64,000 bases of DNA from Liolophura sinensis (GCF_032854445.1 NW_027017965.1:248001-312000); one strand, 5' to 3'. Positions 12,901 through 33,623 are shown, counted from the stretch's first letter. Numbers and translations are program-made. Notes: generated by a model from the sequence alone, not told the origin.

Positions 12901-14262
12901 TTGGACATAGTTCCACTAGCTACATCCATACAAAACACGACTGGAAGTTGGCACTTGGTTTTTTGAAAGATTTCTCTTGGGTGCCTCACCATCTACATGT
13001 AGTTATGAACATGGTTATGTCTAAACTGTTGATACCTAAAGCTGTGCAAACTTCACTTTCCATTTAAGTTGTTTCAACAAATTCAACTAAGAGTTGGGTG
13101 TAACTTGACTGGAGTTGGCTGTGTCCTGGTCAGGGTGTGATTTTGCTTAGGTTATAGTTGACCTTGCCTGTATACTTGCTAATGTAGATATATGTGGGAC
13201 AAGCTGCACAAATCTGAGTGAGTTTAACGTCATACTTAACAATATTTCAGTCATATGACAATGAAGGAACCCTTAGAGTGCATGAAATGTGCCTCTTTGT
13301 TGCAGGACAGATTTCCACCGCTCATTTATCTAGTGCTCCTTCCCCGAGATGCCTTACCGAAGGCAAGGAAGTCGCCCTGCCCGAGCCATTATGCCGATAC
13401 TGGTCAACCAGTCGTTGCACTATCGCCTTCATGCTGAACGGCAAACGGCATTCAAGATTTTAGGTGTGACTTGACCCAGGATTGACCATGGATCTACTGC
13501 TCCCAAAGCGGGCAATCTATACACAAATTTGGACAGTGTGTCACACGTTCAAAATGCCAGAGCTTGCCTCCCATTGACTGAGGAAAGTCATGGCGTTATA
13601 ACAATTCTGACTCAATAGCATGACATTCACATAAACTGTGACATCTTAAATTATGAAAAGTAACGTTAATTCCCACCTGCCCCTCCATTTCCAAAGGAAA
13701 AAGCAGAAATTAAAAAAAAAAAAAAAAAAAAAACTAGACAAGCAGGTTTGCCTGCCTTCTTATCCTGATGAGGGATGTCGAAAACATCTTAATTCAGCAA
13801 GCCAAATGCTTTCCCTCTTTCTTTTTCGTTTACAACATTTACCAGGCCAGTGTCACTCACATAACTTTAAAAAAAATATACTGACACCTGTGTTGAAATA
13901 GAAGTGAGAATGCCCTACTAGCCAGCCATTGTTTAACACACTCGGTGATTCTGTTGAAATAACTGAACACTACATTCCTATTCGACGACACCGACCGGTA
14001 TGACTTTTTGCAGGAATGCTGCATTCTGGCACAGATGACAGTTGGTGTTGTTGTTGTTGACCTAACAGCTGTCACTCATATGTGACTGTATTCAACTTTA
14101 AAGTCCAAAAAATAAGCACTTCTCACTTACAATTGCATTACAGACGCCTGTTTTAGCCGATCCTCCCCCACCAGCAACAACAAAATATCTATCGCCCAGA
14201 GATCGCACGGTATAAAGTGGATAATCAACTTTTGCCAACAAGCTGCCTTTTTCGGGCGCCAT
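877..14262 (-). CDS. PREB: PREB/Sec12 homologue, complete 9-exon gene (Sar1 guanine-nucleotide exchange factor)
   Basis: Joined exons (minus strand order): 14131-14262, 11107-11308, 9887-10107, 8608-8691, 7949-8067, 7324-7494, 4695-4767, 2504-2663, 877-962. Lengths sum to 1248 nt, giving 415 residues plus stop, close to vertebrate PREB (about 417). Every junction is GT-AG and keeps frame. Seen in the reading: an N-terminal glycine loop AGGGGSAKTG (residues 30-39), typical of Sec12/PREB; WD-type blades, with GGADGFVRIWK near 175-185, AHDNEIDDLDFTPDGK near 200-212 and GTISGSVSVYIAFSLQ near 319-334; then KAAHGIFVTGLEF; and one C-terminal hydrophobic helix (about 391-413) with a two-residue lumenal end. 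Known for the family: an ER-anchored protein, cytosolic propeller, that loads GTP on Sar1 to start COPII coat assembly at ER exit sites; mammalian PREB was also described as a prolactin-promoter binder. The start ATG at 14262 lies in ACATGGCG, a good context. The gene is divergent from PPP1R42. Identification is from remembered family sequence, not a search. Confidence 0.93.
963..2503 (-). other. PREB intron 8
   Basis: Non-coding by frame. Holds the degenerate repeat at 1268-1453. The 79-codon open stretch at 2218-2457 (+) shows no recognisable domain and I do not call it a gene. Confidence 0.75.
1268..1453 (+). repeat. Degenerate minisatellite, about 20-bp unit
   Basis: About nine diverged tandem copies of a unit like GTGCTTCATAGTCAAGGTA, with variants GTGCTTTATAGTCAAGG and GTGCTTCATGATCAAGA. 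Inside the last PREB intron. Confidence 0.75.
2504..2663 (-). CDS. PREB: PREB exon 8
   Basis: Acceptor TTTGCAG, donor GTAGGT, 160 nt, phase 0 in and 1 out. Encodes RLYHIKAAHGIFVTGLEFMP and the last blade, ending before the membrane anchor. Confidence 0.92.
2868..3110 (-). mobile_element. Mollusc SINE family A, diverged copy
   Basis: The plus strand reads tail to head: a TTTA-rich end, TTTTACACCATATTCAGGAATATTTC, then the GAAACCAGGCAG body and GACTTGAACTCACAA (B box on minus). The extreme tRNA head has decayed. Compare the better copy at 21681-21954. Lies in PREB intron 7. Confidence 0.8.
3630..3775 (-). mobile_element. SINE family A, 5'-truncated copy
   Basis: Tail, shared domain (CTCAAGAATATTTCACTTAT) and first body part are present; the tRNA-like head is missing and the match stops near 3772. 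Typical of incomplete reverse transcription. Confidence 0.8.
4024..4250 (-). mobile_element. SINE family A, old diverged copy
   Basis: Same layout as 21681-21954 with many substitutions: CATACTCCAGAACATTTTAC tail domain, GGCAGACCTTTCCACATATG, GACTTGAACTCACTG. The head is lost after about 4245. Confidence 0.75.
4695..4767 (-). CDS. PREB: PREB exon 7
   Basis: Acceptor TACTTTAG, donor GTAAGT, 73 nt, phase 2 in and 0 out. Encodes GTISGSVSVYIAFSLQ, the best conserved stretch of the C-terminal blade. Confidence 0.93.
4899..5114 (+). repeat. 20-bp minisatellite, about 11 copies
   Basis: Tandem copies of CAAGACCATGGGAAACATCA with single-base variants (GGCC for GACC, ATGAG for ATGGG) and one shortened unit near 4977. 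Nearly every copy holds CCATGG. Two plus frames are open through it only because the unit lacks stops; not a gene. Confidence 0.95.
6382..6545 (+). promoter_or_regulatory. Possible intronic promoter with a 38-codon signal-peptide-like ORF
   Basis: TATAAATA at 6382-6389 is followed about 30 nt on by a TCAGAG initiator-like site and an ATG at 6429. The frame 6429-6545 encodes a start with a hydrophobic core (FGLFSVLIVLLIAG) and then basic residues. A perfect NRF-1 core GCGCATGCGC sits at 6519-6528 and a CRE-like TGACGTCT at 6543-6550. It is opposite in strand to PREB and inside its intron. I found no convincing downstream exon, so a gene here is speculative. Confidence 0.25.
7324..7494 (-). CDS. 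PREB: PREB exon 6
   Basis: Acceptor GATTTCAG, donor GTTAGT, 171 nt, phase 2 in and out. Encodes LYTIHIPCKRDVKPLPCFL followed by LWDSSTYRV, matching the corresponding vertebrate blade. Confidence 0.92.
7727..7812 (+). mobile_element. SINE family A internal fragment, forward orientation
   Basis: Carries GCTGGCTTCCTCTC, GGTCTGCCAGCAACCTGCAG and TTTACCCCGGGCTCTGCC, the reverse-oriented body of the family. Both head and tail are absent. Confidence 0.8.
7949..8067 (-). CDS. PREB: PREB exon 5
   Basis: Acceptor GCCTTGTAG, donor GTAGGT, 119 nt, phase 0 in and 2 out. Encodes LVSVSRDKNAYIW and the conserved KYRYRACR end. Confidence 0.92.
8608..8691 (-). CDS. PREB: PREB exon 4
   Basis: Acceptor CCATTTCAG, donor GTTAGT, 84 nt, phase 0 in and out. 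Encodes the blade KAHDNEIDDLDFTPDGKQ. Confidence 0.92.
9615..9832 (-). mobile_element. SINE family A copy with tRNA-like head
   Basis: Body matches near 9660-9710; the right end reads CACGCCAACCACTCCGCCAC then GGAGGCCCC, the reverse complement of a tRNA 5' end with A box. The tail end is diverged. Lies in PREB intron 3. Confidence 0.75.
9887..10107 (-). CDS. PREB: PREB exon 3
   Basis: Acceptor TTGTTTCAG, donor GTATGG, 221 nt, phase 1 in and 0 out. Begins with a charged, low-complexity linker (KEGARKRRESGK) as in other PREB proteins, then a WD blade ending GGADGFVRIWK. Confidence 0.92.
11107..11308 (-). CDS. PREB: PREB exon 2
   Basis: Acceptor TTTTGCAG, donor GTAGGT, 202 nt, phase 0 in and phase 1 out. 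Encodes CVHSHDTGSQATMN and AAGMDDECHLF, matching the conserved 'HSHDTE..ATMN' and 'AAGQDAHCQL' segments of vertebrate PREB. Ends in a lysine-rich stretch. Confidence 0.92.
12465..12865 (+). repeat. Dispersed short direct repeats
   Basis: The block CAGCTGTGGGTAACTTGAAT recurs with changes at about 12468, 12788 and 12828; the last two are adjacent, the first lies 320 bp away. Confidence 0.6.
13205..13520 (-). mobile_element. tRNA-derived SINE, family C
   Basis: Left end has the shared tail domain (GTTTAACGTCATACTTAACA, ATATTTCAGTCATATGAC). Middle holds GAGCCATTATGCCGATACTG and AACCAGTCGTTGCACTATC. Right end CCAGGATTGACCATGGATC is the reverse complement of a B-box region. I recall close relatives in bivalve genomes. 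No clear target-site duplication seen. Confidence 0.7.
14131..14262 (-). CDS. PREB: PREB exon 1 (start codon, glycine loop)
   Basis: 44 codons from the ATG at 14262-14260 to a GTAAGT donor just below 14131; ends in phase 0. Encodes the first propeller strand and the conserved AGGGGSAKTG loop. Confidence 0.92.
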
Positions 14263-14850
14263 GTTGGACTTGTAGCCCGATTAACTGCGGCGCTGCAACA
14301 GAAGTAAACAAGCAAACAAAAAAGATGTGTCAGCAATCCAGTCATGGTTGCATAATTCTCACTAGTAAGTAATAATATTTTTAAGATTTTTTTTTCTTGG
14401 TTAGCCTCTCCTCGGCCACCACAAGTATGTCGGAAACCTTCGCCCCGTTAAGAACACACACCTGAGGTAGGCGCGAATATGGTGGCCGAAATTAAATCCT
14501 ACCCCGATGCAGAGCTAAGAAGTGTCTAGGTACTAGACTATCAACCAGAGTTAGTTGATAGGCTCTGATTAAACTAAGCAGACCATGCTAGGTTTAGTTT
14601 GTGTTATTTGCACTTTTCGATTACTTAACCGTTATGGTGCACAGACATCTAGACTGTTAAAATCGAAGTGCCCACAGACGGTTGTGACACGTTGTTCATT
14701 GCTGCCGTAGCAACAGACAGGTCACGTGATCACACAAGCGTTGACGGCCAAACACATCGGGAGTGGCTGTATAGCATGGTGTAAGGTAGACCTAGTGTAA
14801 ATTAAAATTGAATCAGTTTTTGCAGTTTATGTTGTAGGAAACATTACACG
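14263..14850. promoter_or_regulatory. Shared divergent promoter region of PREB and PPP1R42
   Basis: About 1.15 kb separates the two ATGs. The part nearest PREB is richer in GC and CpG than the flanks. 14701-14714 reads GCTGCC-GT-AGCAAC, an RFX X-box with one mismatch in the first half site. 14721-14730 is GTCACGTGAT, one base off the CLEAR/TFEB box GTCACGTGAC. No TATA box stands out. A likely untranslated first exon of PPP1R42 ends at 14850 before GTAAGAG. Confidence 0.6.
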
Positions 14851-15238
14851 GTAAGAGAAGTTGTATACCTGTGTTCGTTGTCCCAGAGCTATTATTGCAA
14901 CACTGTTATGGTGATTATCAGTATGATCACTTTATCATGAAGTAAAGTAGCGAAGGCCTAGTGTATTCTAGGTAAACTGGATTTAGTAAATGATATAGGC
15001 CAAGGCTAAAGTTTGTGCTTGTTAATCTCGACCATTGCTTGACTGTTAGTGATCTTAAATTTGTAAACTATAAGCTAAGGATTACACCATACACTGCATT
15101 TCTAGTCAGTACCGCCGTACGTTGAGGCCTAGTAGGCCTACTGTGTCGCCATTCAGATTGGGCATAAGCCTACATGTTCTTCAATTTTATCTTGACATTT
15201 AATTTTATTGTAATTGAAAATATTTGTTTCTTTTCCAG

Positions 15239-15412
15239 AACATCTATGTAAGCCAGGATAACTGTGATTCCCCATGTGAAGCAAAATGACCAGTTCCATT
15301 ACTTAATGTCCACTGTACCCCTACATCTCCCTCCTCCAACATTGCTGAGACATTTTCAGTGTGGTCATTTCCTTGCAACAAACACAGAGAGAGAGATTGT
15401 GAATAATACAAG
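15239..15412 (+). promoter_or_regulatory. PPP1R42 leader with four upstream ATGs
   Basis: Exon start inferred from CTTTTCCAG at 15230-15238. Two start-stop elements (ATGTAA at 15246, ATGTGA at 15274), a 6-codon uORF (15286-15306), and a 37-codon uORF (15306-15419) that overlaps the main ATG by running past it. Stop of one uORF and start of the next share the base at 15306. Confidence 0.6.
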
Positions 15413-26842
<11,430 letters not shown>

Positions 26843-28104
26843 TGTTCCAGGCATACGTTGTAGAATGTTCATGATGGTAGAAAGTACAGGGAATGGGGAA
26901 TTACATGTAGCTTGTTGTTTGAGTGGACGAAGGAACAGAGTGAAACCTTTTGATTAATAGAGATGAGAGGACATAAGTAAAGTGATGTAGAGTAGGGGAT
27001 ATGTAGGGCTGAATAAGCTTATATGGAATTTGTATTAGAGAGTATATATCAATGCAAACTTTGTTTGGATGAGATTGGAGCCCAGTATCTGAGACGTTTA
27101 CATTGTGGGTGGGCTGGTGGGGTGTGAGTTAGTTGTTTGGAGATGTGTTTGTGTAAAGTATATCTCGATGTGGATGAAATATTATATATGGCTTTGTCCT
27201 TAGTGTATGGAATGCATATGGTGATGTTAGTTTAGTTGATGTAGAGAAAATCTGACCGGGGGGAGTCAGATGCATGGATTTGTGTGTAATGTATTTTTTA
27301 TGTTTTTTGTTAAATATTTCATATTGTATGAAATGGATATGGCTTTGTATGGAATGTATATGTTCAAATAAGTTAATGTAGAGAGCGTGTGTGGATGCAA
27401 TTTGTATATGGTTTCATATGGATGAAATAGGGATTGGATTCATGTGAAATGTATGTTTAGCTTAGTTTGTGTAAAGCAGATCTGTGTGAGGATGGAATTT
27501 TGGGGAGTGTTTGCATGGAATGCGTATTGAGGTTATATTGTTTGTGGATGAACTGTTATATGAATCTGTGTGGAATGTGTGTGTTGATTGAGGGTAGTAT
27601 ATCTCTGTGAATGAAATATGAATTCATTTTTGTGAAATACATGCCTTCAGGTGTGTAGTTTGTATAGAAATATCTGTATGGGAATAAGTATGTGTGTGAA
27701 TTTGTTTTTATTTTAGTGTTGATAAAATAGAGTAGGTGCAAGTAGACAAAATATATATGTGTACAGGGATTATATAGGAAATGTGTTCTGGTGTTTTAAT
27801 TTTGAGAAGAGGTGTGTGTATGTGTAGAATGTTTGTGGGTCTGTGTGTGAATGATAGGACAAGCGTGTGTGAATGTGATGTGTAGAAGGGACAAATGTGG
27901 AGCAAATATTAAAGTTTGTGCAGATTAAGTAATATTTGTGTGGATGGGTGGGTAGTTGGTGTTTCATCAATTCAGGGTATGGTTAAAAGTTAATCAAAAT
28001 TCTTGAAATAGTTAATACTGCTTATACTGTGTAATTGTTCAAGTCAGTATAAAACATTGTGATATTGTGATTCATAGAAACTTGAATTTGTGGAATGCAA
28101 TAAA
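26843..28104 (+). other. PPP1R42 3' untranslated region or flank, C-depleted
   Basis: The first AATAAA after the stop is at 28099-28104, so the 3' end may be near 28.12 kb. The stretch 26870-28010 has few C (often 2-5 per 60 nt) and many G, with diverged repeats of a TGTGGATGAAAT / ATGGAATGTATATG pattern. Confidence 0.55.
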
Positions 28105-30035
28105 CACTTGTGCTAATAGTAATTTGTGCTTGACTTGCAATGAAACTTGGCTGAATATAACATATTATTTGTAGATAATTCATGTTAAGCATTTTCAAAT
28201 TCTTCGCCTGCAGATTCATTGATGTATCATGAAAATTGGTGATAAGTGTCTGTACTGAAGGAGGGTTTGGGGAGTACTGTGGTAGAAAGGAACGTTGTTG
28301 AAGAATCTGATAACTGACAGACATAAGAAAGATGGTTGTGGGTATTGGATGAATTTTGAGCTTCATGTTTTGTTGTAGAATGGTCATTCCGTAATTAACT
28401 TGGTTGAGGCCTTGGTCATCGTAAGTCACATGCCGTGTAGATCCTCAGCTCCTCCTTATAATAGACGGATATGTGACAGCTGATTTTACTGTATTATTCA
28501 GCGATGAAGATATCACCTTCAACTTTTCCTGCCCACTCGAAGATGGAGAAGTTTAGGGTGACAAAGTGTGTTACATGAGCAGTTGCACGTCTGTAGTATG
28601 CCGGATTGAATGTGTTATTTATACTTTGTATAAATCTATGTGCAGCCATTTCCATTGTATTGTTACATCTCTATTGTATTGTTTCTTAGGCAACTTTAGA
28701 TAGGTTTCTGTAGGCTTGAAAATCATGGAATGTCCATGGATTTCCAAGAAAGCATTTAAACACCAGGGAAACACTTAAAATTAAACGCTTTTTTCCCAAA
28801 CTTCGTTAAGTGTCTTTAAACATTTTTAGACCCCTTTTCAGGTTATCGATTCCTGGGATGGGTTTATAGACCTACCCGATGTTCTGATTGATTGGCCTAA
28901 TTATACATCTATATGAAATTCGCCATCTGCAGTGTATAGGCTTCCCAGTGGGAACTAACTGCGCTTCCCTATTAGCAGACCTTTATTTCTTCACATAAGA
29001 AAACATCACTTTCATAAAATCCGTTGCTTTACTTGACCAGACGACCTCGTGAGAGCAAGAGAAGCTTCAATGGAATTAAAGGAGACAACCGATTCTCCAA
29101 AGGACACATCTTATCTGGATTTGTATTTTGTGAAAACGACAGGGGCTTCCTCTCGCGTAGATTGAATTACAAAATATATGACTTCAATTCCGATATTAAT
29201 TTATGGACAATATCTCAGAAAGCCCGCCTGCGGTGTATACATCTCGCCTAGTTGCATATTCTAGAGCGTGTATAGATCTACTAACATCAACAATTTCAGT
29301 CTGTCATAGAACATTGCTGCTGACACTTCAGAGTTAAGGTTTAACTATCAAGCGCCTCCATTCAGGGTTTCTTAAATTTTGTCAAACATACCCGACAAGA
29401 GTTACTACTTATAGCCATGCCTGGAAGATCTATTGCGCTGGGTTTTCTGAGTATGTGTGTAATTCCGCTTAACCCGTGACTAAGCACCGCATAGGCATGG
29501 CACAGTTTTATTATCTCCGCTGAGTGTATGTGAACAGTTTCCATAAAAGCTTAATTTCGACACCTTTTTGGGAATTTGACTTCGAATATTGTTTACCGGC
29601 TGAAAATTTGAATTGTGATTTGGAAACTTCGTTTACGGTTCAAGTTCCTTTGATGCGATTTTGGTCCAAAATGATTTAAGTTGTAGGGGAAATAAAGCAG
29701 ACCTCGTACTTCAACGAAAATACAAGACAGATATACCGATATATAGACACACATCGTAAATAACGAAATTGTACTATGACAATGGTATATGATTTTTTAT
29801 TTATGCAAATGTGTGATCTTTTACAAAATTAATAAATAAGTTAAAATAATTTTGAACAGAAAGGCAGTCATATATTTTCAAACATGAAAGGAAATGAAAC
29901 ACATGCACACAAAGAAAACACACACAAACGATCCTTTCCCCGTATTAAGTCGTACCAAAGAAACACGTCTGTAAACCTGATAGGCCCTCTCCACACCCAG
30001 CAGTGGGATTTAGCAAAGGGAAAATAGTTATACGG
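28105..30035. other. Intergenic, nothing recognised
   Basis: AT-rich. The 135-codon open stretch at 28022-28429 (-) lies in C-poor DNA and has no domain I recognise. I see no SINE, RNA gene or tandem repeat here. Confidence 0.6.
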
Positions 30036-30212
30036 ATGCCTTACAAACTGTACGTCTTGGTCACAATTAGTATCATGGTATTAGCAATCTTCTATAGCTG
30101 TATCATATTACATTACCGTGGTTGTTCTAGCATCAACTTACGCTACGATATCATATCTTTACGGAACATAAGCTTGACCCCTGATCTTGGGCCTTGGCTG
30201 GTATATACATAA
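30036..30212 (+). CDS. Candidate N-terminal exon of a type II membrane protein (uncertain)
   Basis: 58 codons from ATG. A short basic tail (MPYKLY), a hydrophobic helix (VLVTISIMVLAIFYSCIIL), then a hydrophilic segment; the topology resembles the start of Golgi glycosyltransferases. An acceptor-like CCACACCCAG precedes at 29991-30000. No downstream exon found and no family recognised, so it may be chance. Confidence 0.2.
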   Translation: MPYKLYVLVTISIMVLAIFYSCIILHYRGCSSINLRYDIISLRNISLTPDLGPWLVYT

Positions 30213-30654
30213 CACTTGAACACACCGGCTGTCAGTGATAAATATCTATATAAGTAGACCTCTATACAGTAGCCTAACAACTACGTGTTACAAAATAAAA
30301 TTCTTATATTGATAGTCCTAGGTAACTCGCGGATAACCACGTTTAGGGTAAGTAACTTAGGCCTACCATCATCTTGGGTATACTGACGAAATATTTATAT
30401 ATTGTTTTTTAATACTTGCTCAATCGGCTTGTGATTTGAGAAGGGTAGTGGTGGTGAGGAAGTCATACATTTTTGATTGTAAATGAGCAAATGGTTGCAC
30501 ATAGGGCCTATGGTTGAAAGTGTCACAGAGGAACGTGGATTACTTCGCGCCTTGTCCAATTTCCAAATTGTGTTTTGGAATGTGGAATAACGGGTTGCGA
30601 AAAGTCTGTTCATTTGCATTATTTGCGTTCAGCTCTTCGGCATAATTAATGAGC

Positions 30655-30865
30655 TTAGGCGACGTAAGTGTCCCATTTGTAATGGCCATCGCTTCTCCCA
30701 GAGTTAAACAGCAAGGGATGTGGGATTCGGTAAGGAATATCGGACACTCCGACAGCGCTGGAAGAGACCCTGGTAATCTGGTAATCTGTCTGATGGACAG
30801 GGTCGGTATTTGAAGGCACTGCTTGGCTTTCTTCGTCATCTTTAAACATAGCTGGAGAGTACCGT
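30655..30865 (-). CDS. Candidate terminal exon of an unknown minus-strand gene
   Basis: A well-formed acceptor (TTCGTTCAATTACAG) is followed by one base and 69 codons to TAA at 30657-30655. The reading is polar, rich in Ser, Asp and Tyr (FKDDEESQAVPSN, SGRSDGHYKWDTYVA), like a cytoplasmic tail. Upstream exons would lie to the right, in 30.9-32.6 kb or beyond the array; I could not find them. Another frame over the same DNA is open for 129 codons (30540-30929). Confidence 0.3.
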
Positions 30866-32654
30866 CTGTAATTGAACGAATAACAGAATTGCGGGATATA
30901 GATATACATTTGAGAAAGAAGTTACACATGCAGCGTTGATACTATTCTCGCTACAGATCAGTATGATATACAGTACGGCAAGAAAATTTTTGATATTTAC
31001 AATGTCTGTTATTGAAGTTAGTGTACGCAGTTTACTGCAGCATTAATACGCGTTATGGTAAGTAAGTAGTGAGAAGATGTGGGGAAATATTTAGATGAAT
31101 TAGACAAACATTCATTGAAAGTTTCAAGATGGTCATTGGTTTACTAGTCCTATTTATTTGACATGGAAGCTATAAAAGCTTTCACTGTTTGGCGGGGTAG
31201 AGGTACCTGAAACCCTTGTCTTATGTGTAGCCCGTGGTGGGTGGGGCAGTGGGGCTCTTTCTAATTACTCCCAAGTTCACTTTATTTGACCTAGAGCTGT
31301 GACATAGTAAAGAAATTTTGTGGTGGAAAGGCCACTTAAGACTAATTAGCGCTAATTAAGGATTTATTTGACATAAAACCTATAACACTGAAACAGATGT
31401 AAAATGTTGAGCATGGTCTATGTAGCAAGAATCACCAATTTAGAAAGATTATGTGGTGGAAAGGTCACTTAAGACGAGATGAAAGATAAATTTGCACCGA
31501 ATGACCTTTGATTCTGCTTTAATTAACAAATATTCTACAGAACTAAAAACTGTTGGAAAGTGTAGAGTTTGAGTTTAGAGTCAGTATACGAAAGCAAAGT
31601 AGGAATATTTTTTGTGCTATATGCTTTAGAAGTTGGTTTGGTGTGAGACTCGGTCTCTAATACGGTGAGTGACCTAGTTAATGATTTAATGTCACGTCCT
31701 CTTTTTGGAATATGCCTTGTTTTCTTTTGAATACTTAACTTCATTGTCCTTTTTTGCAAATATAATGCACTATAATGTGCTATACGCATTATGTAGAGTG
31801 GCACTTATGTCCACAAGTGCATGAACAATGATTTTCCCAGCCTGTTTTGCTTACCTTGAGCCAGGCTACACAATGAAGGCAGTCCAAAATAACTATTTAG
31901 TCATTTGAACAACAGAAGACGGTTGATGCCCACCTCTAATGTGTGACTTCAAAGCTGATTCCACATTGGAGAAAGGGAGAGGGAAGTTACATGTGCAGTC
32001 CAAAATAACTATTTAGTCATTTGAACAACAGAAGACGGTTGATGCCCACCTCTAATGTGTGACTTCAAAGCTGATTCTACATTGGGAGAAAGGGAGAGGG
32101 AAGTTACATGTAAACATTAAGTAAACATAGACTAAACAGACGTGACAGATTACTTTCATTCATTCACCATTCGCATGACCAAAGAGTGAATGTCACTTAA
32201 AAAGAATGACTAAAGCAATTAGCATAAAACATATTTATCTGTAATATACCTTACATCTGAATATCCAGGAAACGCGTAACACTCATTTAGGTTACAATCC
32301 TTCTTTTGCAGTATGCGAGACACCCAATCTACTTTTTCATAAGGAGATGCAAATATTATTGATGCCGCACATCCTTCTTTCAATTCCAGACATAAAAAAA
32401 GTTCTGAATATATGTTTCATGCACTTTCGTTCATGAGATTGACAAGTTCAGTGATATATTATCCGAGACTTACAATGTACCTCTGTTTCAAGACTGAATA
32501 AATAGCTCATTAATTCAATGAAGTGTATTCTACATATTTATTTAATTATCAACCACCTTGGAAAAGACACTAACACAGTAGTTACAACAATTTAGTACAG
32601 TGCCGCCATTCCCTCCCTCACTCCCTCCGTAGCAGCAAATTACCTTATCTTAAG
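30866..32654. other. Intergenic or intronic, small repeats only
   Basis: GTGGTGGAAAGGCCACTTAAGAC-like blocks recur near 31320 and 31450, and TTTATTTGACAT-like blocks near 31153, 31281 and 31361. The tandem duplication at 31879-32111 is listed separately. No gene recognised. Confidence 0.6.
31879..32111 (+). repeat. Two-copy tandem duplication, 116/117 bp
   Basis: Copies 31879-31994 and 31995-32111 start GCAGTCCAAAATAACTATTT and end GGGAAGTTACATGT, differing by one substitution and one inserted G. A recent event. Confidence 0.95.
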
Positions 32655-32797
32655 TCACTCTTCTTCCACACTAGCTGGTCTTGGCGATTTTGATGGAGAT
32701 ATCAAAACTCTACATTTTTCACCAATTTCTAGTTTTGTAAGTTCTATGTCAATACAATGCTTTAAAGTAAGGTCAGTACGACAACTGAGTGACGTAC
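32655..32797 (-). CDS. Coding-like ORF end in the unique flank of the array (unknown)
   Basis: Minus frame ends at TGA 32657-32655. About 45 codons in unique DNA (CIDIELTKLEIGEKCR, SPSKSPRPASVEEE) have protein-like composition; the frame then runs on into array unit 1. An acceptor-like ACGTCACTCAG sits at the upstream edge. Could be a truncated terminal exon cut off by the array. No family recognised. Confidence 0.2.
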
Positions 32798-33623
32798 CTG
32801 GACACACACCCCCATTACAACTTGCGTTTTTCAGTAGGGACGATTGTAGTTCTGTGTATTTTAGGGTGTAAAGTCTTTTTTTGCTGCCAGCCTGCCGTTT
32901 TTGGTGTACAAGTGCATGCTTAGTATCAAAATGATGGAAATTGTCTAAGCTTTGGGCAGGTATGAGTTTTAATGGTGAAAGTTTGAAATTCTGGGCGAGA
33001 GGACACAAGGAGACAGGTGGTGATGAGGCTGCGAGTGACGTCCCCTTGGCGTTGCTAAGCACCCCTCCCAGCTGCCGGCATGTAAAGGTCCAGATTTTTA
33101 CAGCTTCTTTCTCTCAGGCTGGGCCAGGTATGCACCAAAGCTTATTGGCCTCGGAATGTTTGGGACTGAGCTACAGCGCTAAACGTTAACATTGTCGCTT
33201 ATGGAAAACTAATGGGGGTCTGTGGCCTGATCTGTCCACTTGTGCCAAAACATGTAATATGTCACTGTGTGCTCAGATTTGGCAACAGCCTGATAATATT
33301 TGGTGGGTACATCTGCGATGTGGTTTGCATTGACATGGAACTTGATTGAGCAGTTTTAAAGCTTTTTAATTCTATATTTTCCCCACATATCCATTTTGTC
33401 TAAAAATCGGCTAAAGCGCTCTGTGGTCAAGGGTAGTACAGGAGTATAAACAGACTGGAACAAACACAGACAGTGTTTCATTGTTCCTGGTTTTTAAAAT
33501 GTCTCTTTTGGGGCTGACATTTGATAAATAATGCAAAATTTGAGTGCTGCGAGTGAAATTGGAGTATGTGGCTGATAGATAGGGTGGTGTGATTAAGGAT
33601 GGTCAATAAGGCCTTGCATCACA

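Larger units (their letters stand above)
11309..14130 (-). other. PREB intron 1
   Basis: Holds three diverged copies of a roughly 40-bp AGCAG(C/T)TGTGG..AACTTGAATC motif (near 12465-12510, 12786-12825 and 12826-12865), a SINE at 13205-13520 and an A-run at 13710-13732. The open stretches at 12503-12772 (-) have no recognisable domain. Confidence 0.7.

Noticed and set aside
28022-28429. 135-codon minus-strand open frame
   Set aside because: Lies partly in C-poor DNA, where the minus strand rarely forms stops; composition is Ile/Gln/Asn/Thr-rich without any domain, and no splice or promoter context supports it.
30540-30929. 129-codon minus frame over the candidate exon at 30655-30865
   Set aside because: It runs across the acceptor site and gives a less protein-like composition than the shorter frame chosen; one of the two must be a shadow.
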